From Hysterangium stoloniferum (Eukaryota > Basidiomycota > Agaricomycetes > Hysterangiales > Hysterangiaceae), in the NCBI GenBank assembly GCA_015178975.1, contig WHVD01000046.1, positions 248,001 through 312,000 of the forward strand: a stretch of 64,000 bases of DNA, in the 5' to 3' direction. Each line of letters opens with the position of its first letter. The first letter of the stretch is position 1. The notes under the pieces are model-generated. The model saw only the letters and a list, made by a program, of their open reading frames with translations, was not told the origin of the DNA and searched no databases. Of this stretch, positions 56,601 through 64,000 are shown one piece after another. The translations under genes were made by a program, and so were the position numbers.

Positions 56601-58351
56601 CTGGATGTCTTGGTGGAAAACCAGATGCCATGACCCGATGATGGGACGTCTATCCTAAAGAGGGGGAAAGTAACTACACCATTGTTAATCTGCATAACTT
56701 AAAACTGGTTTTTACAACACAGTAACTTTCCACATCTATTTGAGTGACTTCCCTCTACTATCCAATTATGTGTAGCATTATGATTATGGACATTGAGCAA
56801 TTACATCAAGATATCCTTTCTGCACTCACTTCTGACTGGCCCTCAAGCCACACCTAGAAGCTCCCAATAATCCTGACCAACCCTGATGGTCACAAGACTC
56901 TCAAGGTTTTATCTGTCTTGATGGACATATCTACATTCCAGATTCCAATAATCTCTGACTCCACATACTTCAGTACCAACACGATCATCCAATCTCCAGA
57001 CATTATGGCATTAACAATACTCTTGGTCTAATCCGAAGAGAATATACTTGGCCCAACCTCCAAGATTTCGTAACCCAGTTCTGTAAGTCATGCACCACCT
57101 GCTTATACTCTAAAACCCAGAGACATAAGCTGTACGGCCTTCTCAAGCAACTTCCGATACCAGAAAAACCCTGGAACTCAATTTCCATGGATTTTATCGA
57201 ACAACTTCTGACTTCTGAAGGCTTTACATCCATCCTAGTTGTTGTGGATTGATTCTCGAAACAAGGAATTTTCACACCCACTTATGATACAATCACATCC
57301 TTACAATTAGCAGAACTTTTCATTATTCACGTATTTTCCAAACATGGTGTTCCATCTCACATAACTTCTGATTGAGGCTCCAAGTTCATCTCCCATTTCT
57401 TCCAGGCCCTCAGAAAGCCCTCGACATCAAATTACACTTCACCTCAGGATATCATCCAGAAGGTGATGGACAAATGGAATGTGTTAATCAAACACTGGAA
57501 CAATATCTCCACATCTATTGCAACTACCAACAGGACAACTGGAAATCCCTTCTTCCGATCATGGAATTCGCCTACAATAACTCTCTGAATGCAACTACCA
57601 GCATCTATCCCTTTTTTGCCAACAAAGACTATAATCCAAATCTCACAGTACATTCTGAACGAGATTTGGCTTTGATCTATGCTCAAGAATTTATTACCAA
57701 TCTCGACGAGTTACATCAAGAACTTCGGAAAGCTATTTCTTCCACTCAGGAATATTATCAACATTCCACGGACAAAAACAGGATCCTGTCTCCTAACTTT
57801 AAAATTGGTGATCAGGTTCTTGTAAAAGCTCAATTCTTCTGAACTACCTGACCTTCTAAAAAACTTGCTGAGAAATTCTTAGGCCCTTTTGAAATTATAG
57901 CACAAGCCGGTTCACTTTCATGGACTCTCCGACTTCCTGATAGTATGCAAGCAGTCCATCCCATTTTCCATGTTAGAACCTTGTGTTCCTAACAATATCC
58001 CAGAACATATTCAACCTCTGCCCCCTCCGGTCATCATTGACAGAGAACCTGAATTTGAAGTTTCTGAGATTTTGGATTCTAAAATCAACAATCACTGATG
58101 TACTTGTAGATTGCTCTATTTAGTCAAATGGGCAGGTTATGAAGGTACCTACAAGGAAACTTCATGGATATTGGCCACGGAACTTGGACACACTATGGAA
58201 ATTGTTATCGACTTCCACACAGCTTAGCCGAGCAAACCCGGACCTTTATCATCACTCTGACCTTTTTCTGTTTTCTTTCTGTTCAGTTTCCGATACTTCC
58301 AATATCACACTCATTCTTCAAAATCATACAAGTCAAAAAATATATTTGCAA

Positions 58352-59491
58352 CTACTTTAATGTTTCTGACACCCCAAATCCTCCTTCCACTTCAACTCCT
58401 GTATCATCCACAACCTCTGCACTTTCCACCATATCCTGCACTTCATCATCCTCACTTTCTGGCCCCTTTCCTGACTCCCACCTTTTCCCAACACATTCCA
58501 CCAACAGATCATTTGGCTGGTCCCTTGCCGTATTGGAAAACCTTTTGGAAACTGCAGTAACGCCAATGCTAACCATTATCTTCTCCAGAAATTCATTTTG
58601 CCTCTGGAAATTCCAGGTCAACAACTGGAAACCTTTTTCCTGGATATTGTTATGGTTCTCCAGAGCATCCCGCATTTTCATAAGTTCTGTCCCAATAAAA
58701 ACTAATGCATCCACAGTGTCCTTGAGAAGCTCAATGCCAGAACTATCCAACTCAGCATTTCAGTCTCCACATTCTTGGCCATTCCCAGATTTTCCACATC
58801 ATCAGTTTTCTGAGCCTTCTCACCTTTTGGAACCCTCTTCATGGCGAGAGTGCACAGAAGTTTGAGAACCGTGCAGGGATAGCAAGTTCTACCCCATTTT
58901 ACCTTCTGTTTCCAACAAGTCAAATTCCAAATTGAACATTGATAACACAGACTGTCATGGATGACTTCCATCTGTTCCAGAGCCTTGACCTTTTGTTTCT
59001 GTTTTGGAAATTAGTCAACTTTCAACCTTTTACAAAGTCACTTACTTTGGGACTTGAAGGCCCAGCCTCTCCCTCTACCTCCACCTCCACGGCTTTTCGC
59101 TGCATTCAAATGTTATTGGATGAAACATGGAAAATTGTTGTTTTGACTTACCTTTCCCTCCCTTATCTCCTTCACTTTCTTTTCTGCTGCCTCAGACTCC
59201 CACTGCTTTTTCTCCACCTCATCCTTCTTCTTCCAATCCTCCACCATTTTCCACATCCACACCTCCTTTTCTGCCTTCACCTGCTCCAACTCACGTTTTT
59301 CCACCTCTTCCGCCTCCTTCAATTCCCACATCAACACCTTTTCCTCCTCCTCTTGTTGTCACTTCATCTCCTCCATCCTCTGTCATTTTCGTTGAAGTTA
59401 TTTGACCTTCGACATTTTTTGGAGCATGGAAATTTCGGCATCTGAGTCTTCTGGGGTAGTGATGAACAATGGTCGATGAATTGACATACAA
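58352..59491 (-). pseudogene. antisense accessory gene of Gypsy A2
   Basis: Close relative of 18473-19613: coiled coil (59113-59430), Cys cluster (CYQC...C...CYPC, about 58850-58960), LLKDTVDALVFIGTELMKM and the acidic ESEDDEVQD tail. The possible splice junctions are at the same places as in A1, which supports a real spliced gene in the ancestor. Confidence 0.6.
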
Positions 59492-59669
59492 GTTGTGGTT
59501 AAAGAAACAAAATCATTAATTCAAATATTTGGAAGTTTTTATACTCAGACCAGCAGCCAAAACTCTCACTTCTGAATTGTGTAAATTTCACAACACATAA
59601 CAATCAGCCGTCACTTCAATCACTCAGTACCTAATCGCCTCTATGGGACTTCAGCCTAACAGGGGGTAC

Positions 59670-60211
59670 TGTTACAACCCATTCCCAGATGTTTCTATAT
59701 CTGACTTCCAACTTCCAACTACGGAACATCATAGTTCTGTATCTTCTGTATTCTTCCCTTGTTCTGCATTTAGTAATTTGTCTGTTGACAAGTATTCACT
59801 CGTTTGTTTATTATATTCCCATTTTGGAATATTATCTCCCCAATTTGTCTTAGTGTATTCCCATTTCAGAATACTTCTGTTTCTGTCTTATTGTGGTCTT
59901 AGTTTGTAGTACAATAACAAGAAGACTTATATTAGTTTCCGTGAATTTGTACTTTACTTTAGATCTGATATCGACTTAGTTTCTTATTCCCTCTTCTGTC
60001 TTTCTGTATGCTCAATATTCGGAACTCTTCGGAACTCTGAATATCCATATCTTCCAGCGTAAGTCTCACCTTTGAAATTAAGGACTTCTGAGCATTTGCA
60101 TAGAGGTGCAGCACATAAGCTGAAGCCAACGTCCTGACCCTATCTGATAGTTTCCAAATTCCCGGTGACTTTCCAATAGTTCCAGAATAAGTTCCGACAT
60201 GGCACTTAACA
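59670..60211 (+). repeat. 3' LTR of Gypsy A2
   Basis: A 542-bp LTR, TGTTACAACC...CTTAACA, preceded by a purine tract and followed by TSD GTCCC. Confidence 0.92.
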
Positions 60212-60216
60212 GTCCC

Positions 60217-60667
60217 GATGGACTCTGCATGGACAACACTAAAATTCAAGTCATTCAAGACTGGCCAGAACCCCAAAAGGTTAAAGATATTCAATCTTTT
60301 CTCAGCTTTGCCAACTTTTATCAACATTTTATTCACAATTATTCAAAAATTACCATTCCTCTCACATGTCTTACCTGTAAAGACACCCCTTGGAATTTCT
60401 CCAAGGAATGCTGCACAGCATTCCACGATTTGAAAAGTGCATTCACATCCACTCCAATCTTGTCACACTGGAAACCTGACATTCAAATTGTTGTGGAAAC
60501 CAATGCCTTGGATTATGTGCTCACTGCTATTCTGTCCATTCTGGACACCAATGGTGAGGTCCACTTAGTTGCCTTTTTGTCCCAGACATTCTCAGCACCT
60601 GAACTCAATTACGATGTTCATGACAAAGAACTACTTGCAATTTTCGAAGCATTTAAGACATGGTGAC
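60217..60667 (+). mobile_element. Gypsy C, right part (RT end and RNase H)
   Basis: Continues the Gypsy C reverse transcriptase from 43374: DGLCMDNTKIQVI, then [14 protein letters not shown] and an RNase H start ([15 protein letters not shown]). The Gypsy match stops near 60667, so the rest of pol is gone. Confidence 0.88.
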
Positions 60668-61380
60668 ACTATCTTCATCTCTCCATGCATAAAGGGACAC
60701 CCAGGGCAACCATGGCACATCCCACTCCTTATACATACTGTCAGTTTACAAGGTACATGCAGTTGCATTGCAGTTGCCACAGAGAGTGACATGGAAACCC
60801 CTGGATGTGCCTGCACTGCCTGCATTGACCAACTTCTCATAACCCCTTGATGTATCTATGCCTGCATTGACCAACTGCCCATACCATCTCAATGCACCCA
60901 CATGCCCATGCACATCAACCAACCACCCACCCCCCCACTACAGGCACATGCTGCCCCATCCATTACAAGCACATATGCACATGCCCACATGTCCCCATCC
61001 CCTACATTGACCTCTTTGGTGCTCACATGCACTGATTGTGAAGATCTTGAAATGGTGTCCAAGACACTTCAGTGGGATGGCCATACATTTGCATCTAGTG
61101 ATTGAGAGGCTAAGGCACTGATTGGTGTAGCCAATACTCTTTTTAAACTGTCACTACTGATGAAATATATATTTCCAGAGGTTCATAACAATATATTACA
61201 AAATGCAGCCAGTGATGCTTGGTTTACTAGTCAATTAAACATTAAAAGGGAAGTCATGATTCCTAAATTCTCATTTCCTTTTTTTATGCTTTTATCTCAT
61301 GTAGCTTTGTAGAAGTGCTCATAGTCACTGCAATACCCCGTGTCAGGGATGATATCATCAGAACATCCAGTCTGCATGAG
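60668..61380. other. unassigned, non-coding or decayed
   Basis: A cysteine/histidine-rich, repeat-like stretch of 'catgcccatgcac' and 'accaaccaccc' words (60670-61000), then a plus-strand protein-like patch (about 61030-61260, FKLSLLMKYIFPEVH) with a stop. No family recognised. Confidence 0.5.
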
Positions 61381-61438
61381 TGTCACAAACATACAAGATC
61401 AAATTTGGATAATATTCAATTTGATATTCCGTCAACAT

Positions 61439-62635
61439 TGTTAAGATCTAAGCAAAGTGGTTAAGAGGGGGCTCTACAGTATGTCAGAGGGCTGATGATA
61501 GAGATCATACTAGTTGGGAGGTCTAACTCTATAAAATGGGTGGAGCTTAGCTTCAACTTATGTGTTGCACCCTCATATGAATTGTTAAGGTGCTCTAGTA
61601 TTTCAAACAGAGTGGATATGATAAGAACTGAAGACAACACTTAGCTCAATTGACTGGAGGGCCAATATACTAAGAGTCATAAGGTAGAGGATTGTGGCTT
61701 GCTGATGATGCCTTAGGGGTATTAGGGAGGGGGTAAGATGGCTGAAAACTAAATGGGGGTAATCTAAGTTGATATTGGAACTTGTCACGAACGTACAAAC
61801 TCAAATTTTGATAATATTCAATTTAATATTTCTTTGACATTCCTTCGACTTTCCAACTTGACTTCCAACTTGACTATTCTTTGACAATATCTTCAACAAT
61901 CTCAAATATCTTCGACTTGTCTCAGTTTGATGTCATTGATGATTTCACTTTGATATCATATTATCATCATAGGTAAATGATATATAGTATATAAGGGCAA
62001 TGATAGGAATGAAGGAAGTCAGTCAGAAAACCTGTACTATATTATATTATTTACTGTACATATTATATAATTGTCAAACTTTTTCCGAGCCTTTCTTCAA
62101 CTTATTTATTTGTGAGCCTCTGTGTCCTATCTTTGCCTCATGCTTTATCAACAGGATGAATTAATACTTTGTCGAATGAGGCATCTTTATTCGATATTGT
62201 TGAATATTCTTCAATTGTTTATTCGACTTTATTGAGTAAAATTCAATTCGTGACAGAACTGAGAAGTAGTAGCATACATGGTAGGAACTTTATACAAAGG
62301 TGTAATGGATGAGCGGAGGGCCAATCAAGGAAGTGAGAAGTAGTGATGGGTAGGAAGCATGGGAGGGTAGGGATCAGACTAGAACTATGTAAATATGATG
62401 TAGTAAAAGTATTATAGAGGGTATGAGGTGGCAAATAACATTTACAAGTAGAATGGGTGATGGGAGAGTATCAGGATGGAGACAGGATGGGATGACAAAA
62501 AGGGAAAACCATAGTGAAACAAATGTCAGTGTGCTGTGGGCAGTGACACCATGGTCAGGGTACTGATGGTGGGATGCCAGAGGGTGGGGAAGGTAAAACA
62601 AGGCTGTTGGGGGCTGAATGACTGGAATCCTGACA
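61439..62635 (-). repeat. LTR (middle level of the nest)
   Basis: TGTTAAGATC...ATCCTGACA, with flanks AACAT and GACAT (four of five). It carries the 'agcttcaacttatgtgttgcaccctc' type segment of the Gypsy LTRs in this window. It contains the inner LTR at 61783-62255; 62256-62635 resembles 12450-12820. Confidence 0.7.
61783..62255 (+). repeat. solo LTR (inner level), TSD GAACT
   Basis: A 473-bp LTR, TGTCACGAACG...AATTCGTGACA, with exact flanks GAACT at 61778-61782 and 62256-62260. Same family as the outer LTR it has landed in. Confidence 0.92.
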
Positions 62636-62938
62636 GACATTCCTTGACATTCCTTTGACTTCTGACTCAACTATTTTTTGACATTATTTGACTAACCTTT
62701 GACTTGTCTCAGGTTGCTATCATTGATGATTTTATTCTGATATCATATTATCATCATAGATAAATGATAAATAGCATAAAAGGGCAATGATAGGAGTGAG
62801 GGAAGTTAATCAGAAAACCTGTACCATAATCTGCATTCTTACTATTATATTACTAATTCAACTGCTATTCGAGATCTATTCAACATAATTATTCAAGAGC
62901 TTCTGTGTCCTATATTTGCCTCATACTTTATCATCAGG

Positions 62939-64000
62939 TGTTAAGCTCTGTGTTGGGGACTTATTCCAGAACTATCAGGAAATAACTGGGAACTCAGATA
63001 CTTCCAGGTAGGGTCAGGACTTGGCTTCAGCTTATGTGCTGCACCCCTTTGCAAACACTCAGATGTCCTTAATTTCAGAGAACTGAGAAGTGTCAGAGAG
63101 CTTAGGAGGATAGTCACAATTTATTGAATATATAAAATTTTATGGAAAAGTCCTCATAATTTAAGTGAGACTACTTCCTCTGGCTATGACTATATGTTTT
63201 AGGAGTTTATATTTCATTACCCCAAAATTTCATCTTTAAGACTTGTATACTCTTTTAAAATATGCACAAATGTCATGGTCAACAAGATTATCTGGGTTGT
63301 TACCTAATCTTTGGGATAACATGTATTCTCTAGTATCTCTGTGACTTTTAAAATATCCACAAATGACATGGTTAAATGAGATTATTTGGGTTATGACTTA
63401 ATATTTGGGATAAAATGCATTCCCTGGTATCTCTATGACTTTTAAAATATCCACAAATGTCATGGTTAAACAAGATTATTTGTGTTATGACTCAATCTTT
63501 GGGATAAGATGCATTCTCTTGTATATATGCAAACTTTCAAATATAGTCATATAATTTTAATTTATTTAATTTAGAAACTTATCCAGAACTATCTGGCCTA
63601 CCAATCCATGTTGTGGAATTTATCCCCAAAAGGATAATCTATATATGATTATTTGACTACCTTTTATCAGATTGCACAATAAATATTAATATTTCCCCAT
63701 TCTCCAGAGTGTCACCTAATGGACTGAATTTGATGAAATATTAATTCCATAGCAAACAATATATGTAAATATATATGTATACTTGAGTGGAAAAATAAAT
63801 TTTAAAGTTTTTGGTTATCCTCCTTACAGATATTCAGAGTTCCAAAGAGTTCTGAATATTGAGCATACAGAGTGAGAAAAGGGATAAGCTAACTAAGTCA
63901 ATATTAGATCTAAGGTGTAAGTACAAATGCACAGAAACTAATATAGACTCTCTGGCTACTGTACTACAAATTGAGATCACAATAAGAACAGATTAGGATA
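62939..64000 (-). repeat. Gypsy A LTR, minus orientation, runs off the window
   Basis: Starts TGTTAAGCTC and matches the Gypsy A LTR family read in reverse (ttattccagaactatc; gatattcagagttcc). It is interrupted by the MITE at 63105-63823 and continues beyond 64000. Confidence 0.85.
63105..63823 (+). mobile_element. Harbinger-like MITE, copy 2
   Basis: 719 bp, GGAGGATAG...TATCCTCC, exact flanks TTA (63102-63104 and 63824-63826). Longer than copy 1 (10049-10586) mainly through a tandem repetition of a roughly 90-bp internal part (63240-63510; 'cacaaatg(t/a)catggt' occurs three times). Non-coding. Confidence 0.8.

Larger units (their letters stand above)
43375..60211 (+). mobile_element. Gypsy family A, nested in Gypsy C (copy A2)
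   Basis: A 16.8-kb span with exact flanks GTCCC. 5' LTR 43375-43917, gag start at 43952, then a long interruption by Gypsy B (44111-53686). After it come the rest of gag (53687-54580, knuckle near 54450), protease and RT (54655-56100), RNase H, integrase (about 56760-57800), chromodomain (about 58050-58230), antisense accessory gene (58352-59491) and 3' LTR 59670-60211. About 180 bp of gag is missing at the B junction. It has many breaks. Confidence 0.9.
61381..62938 (+). repeat. LTR (outer level of a three-level LTR nest)
   Basis: The first part (61381-61438, TGTCACAAACATAC) and the last part (62641-62938) match the beginning and later two thirds of the intact LTR at 61783-62255. Between them sits a second LTR. 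The end is cut by the Gypsy A LTR at 62939. Confidence 0.75.

Noticed and set aside
1-64000. CRISPR array, phage or bacterial operon
   Set aside because: No spaced repeats of the CRISPR type; spliceosomal introns and eukaryotic transposons throughout.

Overview
The window looks like repeat-rich DNA of a basidiomycete fungus, most likely an agaricomycete. Three small class I hydrophobin genes have three short introns each (57-61 nt). The transposons are those typical of this group: chromodomain Gypsy, Copia, KDZ, Tc1 and CACTA- and Harbinger-type MITEs. The species cannot be named from sequence alone. The only host genes I can support as intact are the three hydrophobins (minus strand; 23583-24069, 26588-27074, 37067-37553). 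Nearly everything else is transposon, much of it nested, with target-site duplications (TSDs) that fix the order of insertion.

Layout. 1-1219: 3' end of a Gypsy element (family A). 1220-6155: decayed Copia (-) with Gypsy-type LTRs at both edges. 6170-11460: large imperfect palindrome carrying two head-to-head copies of an unrecognised broken gene, with CACTA-like MITEs and a 20-bp tandem repeat in the centre. 11493-12939: LTR remains. 12940-20336: complete-layout but broken Gypsy A (+). 20337-23113: Gypsy, LTR and Copia fragments. 23114-39310: hydrophobin array of three units, with a 7.2-kb insert (28735-35909) that holds a KDZ transposon (-) interrupted by a Tc1 element, itself interrupted by a solo LTR. 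39311-43374: Copia, Gypsy and Tc1 fragments. 43375-60211: Gypsy A (+) inside Gypsy C (TSD GTCCC), itself holding Gypsy B (-), which holds two more LTRs. 60217-64000: end of Gypsy C, an unassigned stretch, a three-level LTR nest and a Gypsy A LTR (-) carrying a Harbinger-like MITE.

Most interesting points. (1) A miniature LTR retrotransposon (TRIM; 25753-26117 and 35953-36596) whose ~120-bp LTRs each contain a tRNA-like sequence with Pol III A and B boxes, followed by a primer site matching the anticodon half of initiator tRNA-Met. (2) An antisense accessory gene (coiled coil, Cys cluster, acidic tail) between pol and the 3' LTR in at least two Gypsy families. (3) A 313-bp block upstream of each hydrophobin that is almost invariant among units otherwise several percent diverged. 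(4) A hydrophobin array bracketed by the two ends of what looks like one Copia insertion with the same TSD (ACATT).

The retroelements are treated as fossils: all are broken, most at many places. No rRNA gene, CRISPR array or origin was seen.
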